Shown: positions 50,308 through 62,772 of the stretch, piece after piece
Position numbering within the stretch: position 1 is the first letter of the stretch
Layout: each line of letters opens with the position of its first letter
From: Burkholderia sp. Bp9142
GTDB lineage: Bacteria; Pseudomonadota; Gammaproteobacteria; Burkholderiales; Burkholderiaceae
Direction: 5' to 3'
DNA length: 64,000 bases
Assembly (NCBI RefSeq): GCF_003853415.1
Contig: NZ_QTPP01000026.1
Coordinates: 1 to 64,000, forward strand
Notes under the pieces: generated by a model
The model's database searches: none
Told to the model about the DNA's origin: nothing
The model's input: only the letters and a program-made list of their open reading frames with translations
Program-made: the position numbers and the translations under genes

Positions 50308-53300
50308 TCAGATACCGGACAATCTCGACAGCGCGGCCTCCATCGCCGCGCGTATCTCCGGCCATGCCGGCTTCAGCGCATCGAGACCGCCCGCGGCCAG
50401 CATGTGCTCGCCTTTCGCGCATGCATCGCTCGAGTCCGCGTCGCCGGCCAGCGCGAAACCACCGCGCATCGAATGCAGCTCGCCGCTGAGGCAAGCGACA
50501 TCGCCGCGCAGCAATGCGGCATCGATCGTCGCCAGCGAGTGCAGCGTCGCGGTCCGCAACTTATCGCGCATCTCTTCCGTCATGAGCGGCACCTGCCGGT
50601 CGACACGATCGGCCGGATGCGACGCCGTCGCGCCGCGTCCTCCGTGGCGCCGCAACACCGCTTCGAGCGCATCGATCGACAATGGCTTGAGCACGACTTC
50701 CACCGCCCCCGCCTGCGCACAGCGACGTCGATCCTCCTCGGTCGCATGCGCAGTCATCGCGATCACGGGCACCGTCGCCCCCTGCTCGCGCAGGAAGTTC
50801 GCGAGCGCGAAGCCGTCGAGTTCCGGCATGCCGAGATCGGTCAGCACCACGTCGAACGGCTGCGTGAAGAACGCGCGCATCGCCTCGACACCGTTCGCGA
50901 CGAGCGTCGCGTCACAATGCAGCGCATCGAGCTGATCGCGCAACAGCGCACGGCTCGCGGGATGATCCTCCGCAACGAGCACGCGCAGCGGGGTCTCGTC
51001 GTCCGCGCATGCCGGCAACGTCAATGCGCCGGATTCCGCTTCGTCGAACGCGGCGCGCCATCCGGGCGGGGCGCCGGGCAACGGCAGCGACACAATGAAG
51101 GTCGCGCCCTTGCCCGGCCGGGTCTCGACTGTCAGGTCGCCGTGCATCAGCCGCGCGAGGCGCCGGCACAACGGCAGCCCGAGCCCCGTGCCGCCGAAGC
51201 GCCGGTAGATCGACGCATCGGTCTGGACATACACGTCGAACAACGTCGGCAGACTCTCCGGCGCAATGCCGATACCGGTGTCGCGCACCACCACCTCGAC
51301 GCCACATGCTTGACCGGCGGTGCCGGCCGGGCGCGCTTCGATCGTCACGCTGCCGCGCTCGGTAAACTTGATGGCGTTGCTGACGAGATTCGACACGATC
51401 TGGCGCAGGCGAGTCGGGTCGCCGACATAACCGTCGGCCACCTGCGGCTCGATCGTGCATTCGAGCGCGAGGTGCCTGGCCGCCGCAAGCGGCTGGAAGA
51501 TCGCGGCGACGTCGCGCAGAACCGCACGCAGATCGAACGGCACGGCCTCCAGCACCATCTGGTTCGATTCGGCCTTCGACAGATCGAGCACGTCGTTGAT
51601 CACGCGCAGCAACGCATCCGACGACGCCATCACCGTCTGAAGGCGCCGCCGCTCGTCAGCCGGCAATGGCGCGCGCTCCATCAATTCCAGATTGCCGACG
51701 ATCGCGTTCAGCGGCGTGCGGATCTCGTGGCTCATCGTCGCAAGGAACGTCGACTTGGCCTTGTTCGCATCGTCCGCCGCATGCCGGGCCTCGCGCAGCT
51801 TGTCCTCCATCTGCTTGCGCGCGGTGATGTCGGTCAGCGTACAGAGCAACACATCGACGCCGCGATAGCGGGTACGGACGATATGCGCCGCGAGATAGGT
51901 CGCGCTGCCGTCGACGAGGTCGATCGACAACTCGTGCGTGACGACGCGCGGTGCCCGCCCGCCCGCGATGCCGCGGTGGTAGGCCTGCCAGATGCGCTTG
52001 CCGAGCGACGCCGCCGTCCCGGTGTCGTCGTAGGCCTGCGCGGCCTCGTTGCGCACCATGGTGTCGCCGTTGGCGAGCGACAGCAGCATGAGCCCGGCCG
52101 GCGCCGTGCGAATCAGCGTGCGGTTCAGCGCCTCGCTTTCGATCAGCCGGATTGCACGACGGTTCGCCGGGCGCAGCGCGCGTCGGTCGAACATGACGAT
52201 CGCGAACCACACCGTTCCGATCGCCAGCAGCGCGAGACCGACTGCAATACCCAGGCGGACGGCCACGTCGTCGAACAGGCTGCGCCACGAGATCGTCGCG
52301 GTCAGCACCTCGCGGAACCCCGGCATCCGGTCGCCGATGACGATGTTCATGCCGACGCGATGGGCCACCGCCCGTTCGCCACGGGCCGCATGCGCATAAT
52401 CGAGCGCACGGGCGGTCAGCACGGGATCGGCCTCGCGACCGGTCAGCACCCGCGCGTCCGGGTTGACCAGCGCGTAGTCCTTGCCGACGGACGAGGAACG
52501 GAGAAAATCGTCGATCGCCGGTCGCGTGACCACGGCGAACCATGCGATCGGCTTGCCCTGCGGGTCGCGTACCGCCTGCACGAACCGCAGCACCGAACGC
52601 CCGACCAGCGGGTCCTCGCGCCGGTCCAGCAGGATCTTCCGGTAATCCGATGCGGCCGCCTCCGATACGAAATCGGGCGGCGGCTGCAATTGCCGTATCA
52701 ATGCCTTGATGTCGAAGCCGGCAGGCAGCGCCAGCACCTGCTTGACCAGCGGATACCCGGTCACGATGACGAAATTGCCGTCCGGATCGACAAGATACCC
52801 GCCCATTCCCGGATCGCCGGGCTGTTGCGCCGGCATGCTGCCGGTGACGTCGACCTGCGCCAGCAGCCTGCCAAGCAAGGGCGCATAGGCCTTCGCCGGT
52901 TGCGATGACGAAGCGACCGCGAACGCGGCAAACGCCACGCGCCCCGCCTGGCCGACGGCGACCAGCCTGCCGCGATCGTCGACGAACCGCCCGAGCGTAT
53001 CGGGCGATACGGCCGGGCCGTGCCGGGCTATCAGTTCGAGGTTCTCGACATAGCGGTTCTGAAGTGCCCTGACCACCTCCATCTCCGCCAGCAGGTCGGC
53101 CTTGCGGACCAGGAACTCCGAACGGTACTGCGCAAGCGACTCCTGCAGATCGAGTCGCGCGACCAGTGCCGCGCAGACCAGCACGAACACCGTGATCGCG
53201 ACGCCGCTCCCGTATAGCAGCCATTGCTGCTGGCGTCGCACGCGCCCTGGCTCGAACGGCTTGCGGCCCGCGACGGCGGTGGCGTGCGCAATCAGTGCTT

Positions 53301-53316
53301 TCAGTTTGGTGGGCAT
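50308..53316 (-). CDS. Hybrid sensor histidine kinase with receiver and HPt domains
   Basis: 1002 residues: TM helix at about 35-55, periplasmic sensor to about 355, second TM, PAS-like region (about 400-500), HisKA with FLATMSHEIRTPLNAIVGNL, HATPase (GTGLGLPLCRRLARLM), receiver with VLVAEDHP and phospho-Asp in DVVLTDLGMPELDG, and a C-terminal HPt domain with LHSMRGGFALAGD. It is a complete BvgS/EvgS-style relay. It is encoded directly downstream of an RcsB-like response regulator on the same strand, which is its likely partner. Confidence 0.92.
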   Translation of the reverse strand: MPTKLKALIAHATAVAGRKPFEPGRVRRQQQWLLYGSGVAITVFVLVCAALVARLDLQESLAQYRSEFLVRKADLLAEMEVVRALQNRYVENLELIARHGPAVSPDTLGRFVDDRGRLVAVGQAGRVAFAAFAVASSSQPAKAYAPLLGRLLAQVDVTGSMPAQQPGDPGMGGYLVDPDGNFVIVTGYPLVKQVLALPAGFDIKALIRQLQPPPDFVSEAAASDYRKILLDRREDPLVGRSVLRFVQAVRDPQGKPIAWFAVVTRPAIDDFLRSSSVGKDYALVNPDARVLTGREADPVLTARALDYAHAARGERAVAHRVGMNIVIGDRMPGFREVLTATISWRSLFDDVAVRLGIAVGLALLAIGTVWFAIVMFDRRALRPANRRAIRLIESEALNRTLIRTAPAGLMLLSLANGDTMVRNEAAQAYDDTGTAASLGKRIWQAYHRGIAGGRAPRVVTHELSIDLVDGSATYLAAHIVRTRYRGVDVLLCTLTDITARKQMEDKLREARHAADDANKAKSTFLATMSHEIRTPLNAIVGNLELMERAPLPADERRRLQTVMASSDALLRVINDVLDLSKAESNQMVLEAVPFDLRAVLRDVAAIFQPLAAARHLALECTIEPQVADGYVGDPTRLRQIVSNLVSNAIKFTERGSVTIEARPAGTAGQACGVEVVVRDTGIGIAPESLPTLFDVYVQTDASIYRRFGGTGLGLPLCRRLARLMHGDLTVETRPGKGATFIVSLPLPGAPPGWRAAFDEAESGALTLPACADDETPLRVLVAEDHPASRALLRDQLDALHCDATLVANGVEAMRAFFTQPFDVVLTDLGMPELDGFALANFLREQGATVPVIAMTAHATEEDRRRCAQAGAVEVVLKPLSIDALEAVLRRHGGRGATASHPADRVDRQVPLMTEEMRDKLRTATLHSLATIDAALLRGDVACLSGELHSMRGGFALAGDADSSDACAKGEHMLAAGGLDALKPAWPEIRAAMEAALSRLSGI

Positions 53317-53397
53317 ACGTGTCGTCGAAGTCGACCCGGCGCCGGCACGGCGTCATGCGCCGTCCGGGTCACTCGGTACCGCCCGCCGGTTGCGCGT

Positions 53398-54057
53398 CTA
53401 CGCATTGGTCCCGGGCAATTCGGGCAGTTGCCCCTCGCTCGCATAGCGGATCAGGTCCGCGTCGCGGACGATGCCGAGCTTCTTCATCGCGCTCGACTTC
53501 TGCGAGCTGATCGTCTGCTTGCTCCGGTGAAGCTGGACAGCGATCTCGCCGACCGTCAGGCCGGCTCCGTAAAGTCGCACGACCTCGATTTCGCGGGCCG
53601 TCAGCGCGCGCGTGCCCGGCGACGTGTCGGCGCCCTCCAGCAATTGCTTGACGAACGGAGACAGATAATTCGCGCCGACATAAGCTGCGTGAACCGCGCC
53701 GACCAGATGCGAAATCGCGTCGGACTTGCTGAGGATGCACCCGACGCCCTGCCGTTGAATCGCATGCAGCACGCTCGGATTGTCGATCATCGTGATCGTC
53801 ACGAGATGAAGCGCGGGATAGCGACGCTGCAGAAACGACAACAACGCGAGACCGTCGCCATACTTGCCGCCCGGCATCACGTAGTCGACGACGAGCACGT
53901 CGCTCTGCTGCTCGTCGAGCATCGCCACCAGGTCGGTCGAACTCGAGACAGTGCCAAGCAGCTTGATCGTGCTGCTGCCCGCGAGTGCCTGCGACATCCC
54001 GAGTGCGGACGAAGGATGATCGTCCGCCACCATCACTCGCACAAAAAATTCATCCAT
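53398..54057 (-). CDS. RcsB/NarL-type response regulator
   Basis: 219 residues: receiver VRVMVADDHPSSALGMSQAL, phospho-Asp in VLVVDYVMPGGKYGDG, Lys in ILSKSD; LuxR HTH RALTAREIEVVRLYGAGLTV, GEIAVQLHRSKQTISSQKSS. The insert after the phospho-Asp (GGKYGDG) is typical of RcsB/PvrR-like regulators. It lies between two hybrid kinases, both on the same strand, as in fimbriae- or biofilm-controlling systems of other bacteria (analogy only). Confidence 0.9.
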   Translation of the reverse strand: MDEFFVRVMVADDHPSSALGMSQALAGSSTIKLLGTVSSSTDLVAMLDEQQSDVLVVDYVMPGGKYGDGLALLSFLQRRYPALHLVTITMIDNPSVLHAIQRQGVGCILSKSDAISHLVGAVHAAYVGANYLSPFVKQLLEGADTSPGTRALTAREIEVVRLYGAGLTVGEIAVQLHRSKQTISSQKSSAMKKLGIVRDADLIRYASEGQLPELPGTNA

Positions 54058-54406
54058 CTCTATTCTTCTCCCGATACACGCGGCCTGACGTGCCATGTTG
54101 TGCGACGCGCCGGGATTCGAATCGAACTCGCAACACGGTCGCGTTGCGATGTCCAGCGAACCGGGCGGTGCGCAGCGTAATTTTAAGATAATAGACGGGT
54201 TCTGCGTCGCCTCGAGCAATCGGGGCGGCCGCTTGCACCGGCGCGCGCCGCGCTTCCACGCGACCGCCGGCGCGCCGGCCGCCAGGCTCGGACACGGCGT
54301 CGCGACGGCAGACACGTTCGGCGATCCGCCGCCCACGCACACCCGATCGACGGCGCTCCCGACACCGTCGATCCATCCCGTCCCGCGAAACGGCCTGAGC
54401 CGCTGC
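54058..54406. other. Spacer upstream of the response regulator
   Basis: About 350 bases with no supported gene. A short AT-rich part near 54180-54195 may belong to the response-regulator promoter. Confidence 0.45.
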
Positions 54407-54604
54407 CTAACGTTTGGCCACGGACTTGTCCGGTTCACCCGCCCCGTCGTCCGTGGCATGCTGCCACTCGGTGATGGCCCGCCGCTTCTGCGACGGCGAC
54501 ATCATCATGAATTCGTTCAGCCTCGTGAGGAAATCCCGTCTGGATTTCTCCGGCAGCGTCGCAAATCCAAGCAGCAGCCCGAACACCTTTCCCATATAGC
54601 GCAC
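54407..54604 (-). CDS. Small hypothetical protein between kinase genes
   Basis: 65 residues: a short hydrophobic start (GKVFGLLLGFATLPEKSRRD) and a charged helical tail (SPSQKRRAITEWQHATDDGA). The GTG start follows AAGG; an ATG three codons later is equally possible. Codon use is like the neighbours. It may be a small connector in the phosphorelay, but there is no direct evidence. Confidence 0.5.
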   Translation of the reverse strand: MRYMGKVFGLLLGFATLPEKSRRDFLTRLNEFMMMSPSQKRRAITEWQHATDDGAGEPDKSVAKR

Positions 54605-54714
54605 GGCCTTACCCTTCCTTCTTCAGTCTAAATCACGCGACATCTGTGCGATGCGGCGTGTCTGCCTTCCCCGTTCTGACGCCGGCGATCTATGCCGCCG
54701 TGGCATCGCTTTTT

Positions 54715-57795
<3,081 letters not shown>

Positions 57796-58196
57796 GACTC
57801 GGCGTGACGGCGCCCGGGATGCGGAACATGCGGCAAATTCCCTGCCGGGCGGGGCGTCACGATGGATACATTGGGGATAGCGATATCCCGATCATGCCAA
57901 ACGACACTGCGGAAATCAGTCGTGCATTATCCTTTTAGTACACGTCTGATTTGTTTTTATTCTTGTTTTGAACTCGAACGAATCTTCGCGACGGAATCGC
58001 ACGCGACGCCCTGTCCGGTCGGACAAGTCACGAGACCGCTGACGGTCCGCGCGCGCAAATGCAATACCGTCGGCAGGCCGGCGGCAAGAGATGCATCCAC
58101 GGACGATGCGGCGCACCCGAGGTACGCGGTTCGACCCGCGCGGAACGCCCGGCAAGGGCCGGCCCGCGCGATGCGCGCCGGGTCGGCAGCGTCCGC
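57796..58196. other. Upstream region of the kinase gene
   Basis: 400 bases without a supported gene. It is AT-rich at about 57930-57970 (TTGTTTTTATTCTTGTTTTG), a possible promoter region, in an otherwise GC-rich background. Confidence 0.5.
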
Positions 58197-58660
58197 TCAG
58201 TTCTGCGTGAGCGGATTCAGCGTCGTGCACAGGAAACTCGTGCGGTTTCCGGCCTCCCGCCGCGATCGACAGCCACGTGTCCGCTTCGCGCGGATCGGAG
58301 CCCATCTCCTCGAGGCCGAACAGGTAGAAACTGCCGAGCGCCTTCTGCGCGTTCAGGTCGCCGCGCTCGGCGTCGTCGCGCATCCACTTGAGTGCCTGAT
58401 AGCTGTCCTGGCGCACGCCGTCGCCGCGGAAATAACGCGGCCCGAGGTCGTAGGCGGCCTTCGGCTGGCGCTTCGCGGCCTGCTTCAGCGACACGATGCG
58501 CGGATCCTCGCGGTCTTCCGAATCGCCCCTTTTTTGATAGGACACCTGATCTTTAGGGTGATCGGAACAACCCGTGTCACCGCAGATCACCCGTTTTGCT
58601 GGTAATGGACGGATCCTGCGCACACGCGGCCAGCAACAGCAGCCCCGGCGCCAGTCAACG
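58197..58660 (-). pseudogene. Sel1-repeat lipoprotein, frameshifted
   Basis: One frame encodes a lipoprotein signal end LLLLAACAQDPSITSKTGD; the next frame continues VICGDTGCSDHPKDQVSYQK and a Sel1 repeat region (AAYDLGPRYFRGDGVRQDSY, AQKALGSFYLFGLEEM). The frame then appears to change again after WLSIAAGG. A TGA also interrupts the N-terminal frame before the signal, and no full-length frame exists. Ends are approximate. Relatives usually are intact lipoproteins of about 180-220 residues (family knowledge). Confidence 0.65.
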
Positions 58661-59035
58661 GCGAACCATTTGTGCTTCCACACTTCTATTTGCGCCGCAC
58701 TGCTCCGCGCTATCCCGCCCCGCGAGCGCGTACCCGGTTTGCGTGCGGCGAGGCGAATACAATTCACCCACGCCGACACGCAGTCCAAGGCTCTCTCAGG
58801 CTCTCTCTTCGACTCTCTCTTCGAATCGTTCAGTCACTTCGTCGGCGTCGTTTCGCGCCGGGTCGACTGCCGCCAACCGCGCCCTCCAAACATGACGCAA
58901 AAAACAATAGTGACGTGGTGAGCAATAATAATGGAGAAATATGGCATGTCAAGGTGATTCGTGATTTCAAAGTTTGCGTATCGCGTCACTTTTGAATATG
59001 CTCTTCGTCGCGAAAACCCAGGAGACCCCATCGAG
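58661..59035. other. Promoter region of the regulator-kinase operon
   Basis: No gene seen. It contains CT-rich repeats (GGCTCTCTC, GACTCTCTC, about 58790-58832) and an AT-rich stretch (58895-58990) with a likely promoter for the downstream operon. Confidence 0.5.
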
Positions 59036-59917
59036 ATGTCCAATAGCGAGCAGGCCAACGTCGATCTCATCACCGCCACCAAGGTGCGCGATCTGCTGAC
59101 GCGCAACGGTATTCCGCCGCGCAGTCACAACACGACGATCGCGAACGTGCTGGGTCTCAGTTTCTCGGTCGTCACGCGCAAGATGAAAGGCCTGATCCCG
59201 TGGAACCTGTCGCAGTTGCAGGACATCGCGACGCACTTCGGCGTGCCGCCCGCGATCCTGCTCGACGACAAGGGCACGCAGCCGGCCGCCGCCGAAATGA
59301 TCGACGCGACGCTCGTGATCGAGTCGCGCCGCTTTCGCTGCCGTGCGGCGATCTCGGCGAAGGCCAGCAGCCAGATCGAAACGGATTTCGTCGCGCTGCA
59401 GTGGCAGGGCGAATGGATCGTCACCGAACGCCAGCACGCGCGCGAAGGCCGCACCTATCCGGTCGACGTCATCGAGCTGCGCTCGAGCCAGCCGACCGTC
59501 TATGCAGCGCGGATCGCCGTGGTCGACGATTCGCGGGACGTCGCCGAAACCGTGTGCGAATACTTCATCGAAAAAGGTGTGAACGCGGTCCCCTACTATG
59601 ACGGCGCATCGTTCCGCAAGGCGCTGGAAGTCGAGGACTTCGACGGCTACATCCTCGACTGGATGCTCGGCGACCAGACGGCCGCCGAGCTCGTGCGCGG
59701 CATCCGGTCGAGCGAAAACGGCGGCGCGCCGATCTTCCTGCTGACCGGCAAGATCTCCACCGGCGAAGCGAGCGAGGACGAGATCGCGCATATCGTGTCG
59801 CACTACAACGCGCGCTGCGAGGAAAAGCCGGTGCGCCTGCCGATCCTGTTCGCCGAAGTCGCGCGCGAACTGAAGATCGCGCTGCCGGCCGTCCCGGCCG
59901 CCGCCGCCGCGAGCTGA
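59036..59917 (+). CDS. BetR-type HTH protein with C-terminal receiver domain
   Basis: 293 residues with unusual order. An N-terminal BetR-like HTH (VRDLLTRNGIPPRSHNTTIA, NVLGLSFSVVTRKMKG) is followed by a linker domain (about 85-160) and a C-terminal receiver with VVDDSRD, phospho-Asp in YILDWMLGDQ, Thr in FLLTGK and Lys in EEKPVR. Most response regulators place the receiver first. The ATG at 59036 has GGAG upstream. It starts an operon with a molybdopterin-fold protein and a hybrid kinase, the probable phosphodonor. Confidence 0.87.
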   Translation: MSNSEQANVDLITATKVRDLLTRNGIPPRSHNTTIANVLGLSFSVVTRKMKGLIPWNLSQLQDIATHFGVPPAILLDDKGTQPAAAEMIDATLVIESRRFRCRAAISAKASSQIETDFVALQWQGEWIVTERQHAREGRTYPVDVIELRSSQPTVYAARIAVVDDSRDVAETVCEYFIEKGVNAVPYYDGASFRKALEVEDFDGYILDWMLGDQTAAELVRGIRSSENGGAPIFLLTGKISTGEASEDEIAHIVSHYNARCEEKPVRLPILFAEVARELKIALPAVPAAAAAS

Positions 59918-59966
59918 GACCACCACGAAGTCCGACCATCACACGAACACGACCAAGGGGAAACAC

Positions 59967-60467
59967 ATGCGAATCTCGACGATCTGGATCAAGAGCCTGG
60001 TCACGGCCGGCCTGCTCGGCATGGCTGCCGCGTGCTGGGCCGCGTCGTTTACGTTCACCGTCGACGGCAAGATCGGCCGCAGCAACCAGCCCGGCAAGAC
60101 GACGTTCGTCTTTTCCGAGCAGGCGCTGATGGCGCTGCCGCAATACACGATCGTCACGTCGACGAGCTGGACGCCGAAGGCGACCTTCACCGGCCCGCGC
60201 CTGTCCGACGTGCTGAAGACCGTCGACGCGCACGGCACGCAGATCGAGTTCCGCTGCATCGACGAATACACGTTCACGATCCCCGTGTCGGATGCCGACA
60301 AGTACGGCGTGATCCTTGCGCGCACGATGAACGGCAAGGTGCTCGGCAACGACAACTACGGGCCGCTGTGGATCATGTATCCGCGCGACCAGTATCCCGA
60401 CGAGCTGAAGACGCCGCTCGGCGAAGCCAAGTTCGCGTGGCAGATCATCGGCCTGACCGTGAAGTAA
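59967..60467 (+). CDS. Exported molybdopterin-fold protein lacking the Mo-ligand Cys
   Basis: 166 residues. A Sec signal (ISTIWIKSLVTAGLLGMAAA, cleavage near WAAS) is followed by a sulfite-oxidase/YedY-type fold: TSTSWTPKATFTGPRLSDVL, TIPVSDADKYGVILARTMNG, GPLWIMYPRDQYPDEL. The position of the family Mo-ligand Cys (four residues before the Trp) is Thr, so redox catalysis is unlikely. AAGGGGAAA precedes the ATG. It lies 9 bases before a hybrid kinase with a periplasmic sensor and is a candidate sensor partner. Confidence 0.82.
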   Translation: MRISTIWIKSLVTAGLLGMAAACWAASFTFTVDGKIGRSNQPGKTTFVFSEQALMALPQYTIVTSTSWTPKATFTGPRLSDVLKTVDAHGTQIEFRCIDEYTFTIPVSDADKYGVILARTMNGKVLGNDNYGPLWIMYPRDQYPDELKTPLGEAKFAWQIIGLTVK

Positions 60468-60476
60468 GCGCACGAC

Positions 60477-62288
60477 ATGAAGCGCGGGCGGTGGAAGAAC
60501 AGAAAGATCATCCTGGTCCTGGGATCGCTGTGGATCCTGGGATTCGCCGCGTGGGCATTCCTGCTGTGGGACCTGCTCGCGACGTCGGTCAACGAGGGCG
60601 TGCTCGAAGGGCCGCGTGAAGGCGTGTTCTGGACCGCCGCGCAATACCGCAACGTCTACACGCGCTTCGATCGCCAGCTGATCCTGTACGCGACGCACGT
60701 CGACGACGACTTCGATCACGTGCAGATGCAGCTCGACAGCCTGTCGGTGTCGTTCGGGTTCCTGCAGCGGCCGTCCGAGGTGTCCGAATACTGGCTGCGC
60801 ATCCCGCGCGCGCGGGCCGAGATCGCGCTGCTCGCCGAATTCATGGCGCGCCTGAAGCAGGAAGTGTCGTTGCTGCGCACCGCGCCGAACGGCGCGCAGC
60901 GCGTGATCGACCAGGTCAACGCGTACTGGCCGAAGGTCAACGGCCTCGCGAACTCCTTCCGCGCGATCGAGATGGCGCAGCGCGACTTCACGTTCCATCA
61001 GCTGAGGGAAAAGCAGCGGGCGATCCTGGCGCTCGGGATCATCCTCGGCGTGATCCTGTGCGCGCTGTTCCTGCTGCTGTTCTATACGATGCGCACGCGC
61101 GACGACCTGCTCGAGCGGCAGGATGCAGCGCTCGATGCGGAGCGCAAGGCGTCCGATCGCGCATTCGAGATGATCGAGGCGAAGAATGCGTTCCTCGGGA
61201 TGGTCAGCCACGAACTGCGCACGCCGCTGCAGGCGATCTGCGGATCGATCGAGATCCTGCTCGCGCGGCCGCAGTCCGACGCGAACCTGAAGACGATCCG
61301 GCGGCTGCAGAATTCCGCGTCGTCGCTCGAAGCGCTGGTCAAGGACCTGACCGATTACATCAAGCTGCGCTCGACCAAGCGTCTCGCCGAAACCGAGACC
61401 GTCGGCATGGCCTCGCTGCTCGCCGAAGTGCTCGACCCGCTGCGCGAGAAGATCGCGGCCAAGCGGATCGTGGTCGCGCAGCAGGTCGAGCCGCCGGACC
61501 TCGCGATCCGCTCGGATCGCAAGCTGTTGCGGCAGGTGCTGTCGAACCTGATCGAGAATTCGGTGAAATACACCGTCGACGGATCGATCGACGTATCCAT
61601 CATGCTCGTCGACACGCCGGCCGGCCGGCAGCTGAGACTCGCCGTGCGGGACACGGGCGCCGGTATCGCGAAGCAGCATCTGTCGAAGATCTTCGAGCCG
61701 TTCTACCGCGCGAACGACGCGGTCGGCCTGCATGTGGACGGGATCGGGATGGGGCTCGCCGTCGTGCGCGAGATCGTGACGACACTGCGCGGCCATGTGG
61801 ACGTGCGCAGCGCCGTCGGCGAGGGCAGCGAGTTCGTCGTGACCCTGCCGGCCGAAGCGCCGGATGCCGGCGAAACCGTCGGCGACGCGCCCGCATGGCC
61901 GGCTGCAGCCGCGCATCGCAACCGCCGCGCGCTCGTGGTCGACGACAACGACAACGCGCGCGAAACGCTCGGCGCGATGCTGTCGGCGCTCGGCCTCGAC
62001 GCCGATCTGTGCGGCACCGGGCAAGAAGGCATCGCCCGTTTCGGCGACGCGCATTACGACCTCGTCGTGCTCGATCTCGAACTGCCGGACCTGAGCGGCT
62101 TCGAAGTCGCGCACCGCATCCGGATGGTCGCGCAACCGGACGACCACGGAAGGTTTCCTTCGATTCTCGGCGTCAGCGCGTACGAATCGGCCGCGCTGCG
62201 CGAGAACCAGCGGGTGTTCGACGAATTCCTGCCCAAGCCCGTTCATCTGCGCGAACTCGGCGCGCTCGTCGAGAAGCTGCTCGGCTGA
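60477..62288 (+). CDS. Hybrid sensor histidine kinase
   Basis: 603 residues: TM1 (residues 10-30), a helical periplasmic sensor of about 150 residues, TM2 (about 182-203), coiled-coil linker, HisKA with FLGMVSHELRTPLQAICGSI, HATPase (GIGMGLAVVREIVTTLRGHV) and a receiver with VVDDNDNARETL, phospho-Asp in LVVLDLELPDLSG and Lys in FLPKPV. It starts 9 bases after the molybdopterin-fold gene without its own strong ribosome site, so translation is likely coupled. Confidence 0.92.
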   Translation: MKRGRWKNRKIILVLGSLWILGFAAWAFLLWDLLATSVNEGVLEGPREGVFWTAAQYRNVYTRFDRQLILYATHVDDDFDHVQMQLDSLSVSFGFLQRPSEVSEYWLRIPRARAEIALLAEFMARLKQEVSLLRTAPNGAQRVIDQVNAYWPKVNGLANSFRAIEMAQRDFTFHQLREKQRAILALGIILGVILCALFLLLFYTMRTRDDLLERQDAALDAERKASDRAFEMIEAKNAFLGMVSHELRTPLQAICGSIEILLARPQSDANLKTIRRLQNSASSLEALVKDLTDYIKLRSTKRLAETETVGMASLLAEVLDPLREKIAAKRIVVAQQVEPPDLAIRSDRKLLRQVLSNLIENSVKYTVDGSIDVSIMLVDTPAGRQLRLAVRDTGAGIAKQHLSKIFEPFYRANDAVGLHVDGIGMGLAVVREIVTTLRGHVDVRSAVGEGSEFVVTLPAEAPDAGETVGDAPAWPAAAAHRNRRALVVDDNDNARETLGAMLSALGLDADLCGTGQEGIARFGDAHYDLVVLDLELPDLSGFEVAHRIRMVAQPDDHGRFPSILGVSAYESAALRENQRVFDEFLPKPVHLRELGALVEKLLG

Positions 62289-62342
62289 ACCTGAACGCGG
62301 CGGCGTGCGTCACGGGCCGGCCTGCCCGCCCGTTTCCCGCGT

Positions 62343-62762
62343 TTACTCGCCGATCAGATGCAGCACGATGTCGCGCCGATGCGCCGCGCGACGATGCTCG
62401 AACAGGTAGATGCTCTGCCAGGTGCCGAGCACCATGCGTCCGTGCTCGACCGGGATCGACAGTTGCACCTGCGTGAGCGCCGTGCGCAGATGCGCGGGCA
62501 TGTCGTCGGGCCCTTCGGTGTCGTGCTCGTAGCGCGTGTCGTCCTCGGGTGCGAGCGTCGCGAAGTAGCGTTCGAGATCGCGCTGCACCGACGGATCCGC
62601 GTTCTCCTGGATCAGCAGCGACGCGGACGTATGGCGGCAGAACACGGTCAGCAGCCCGGTGTGGATCGCCTGCTGGTCGACGAATGCGCGCACCTGCGGC
62701 GTGAACTCGACGAGGCCGCTCCCGCGCGCCTCGACGCCGATGTGCGTGATGGCCTGTTGCAT
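62343..62762 (-). CDS. YjbQ/UPF0047 family protein
   Basis: 139 residues, full family length: THIGVEARGSGLVEFTPQVR, LTVFCRHTSASLLIQENADP and LGTWQSIYLFEHRRAAHRRD. Members have thiamine-phosphate-synthase-like side activity, but the physiological role is unresolved. It is 10 bases downstream of the thioredoxin gene on the same strand. Confidence 0.9.
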   Translation of the reverse strand: MQQAITHIGVEARGSGLVEFTPQVRAFVDQQAIHTGLLTVFCRHTSASLLIQENADPSVQRDLERYFATLAPEDDTRYEHDTEGPDDMPAHLRTALTQVQLSIPVEHGRMVLGTWQSIYLFEHRRAAHRRDIVLHLIGE

Positions 62763-62772
62763 GATGACGTCC

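Noticed and set aside
50404..52908. 834-codon open frame opposite the hybrid kinase
   Set aside because: Same signs of an antisense shadow; the kinase frame has complete domains.
59565..62246. 893-codon open frame opposite the regulator-kinase operon
   Set aside because: Arg-rich antisense shadow crossing three real genes.
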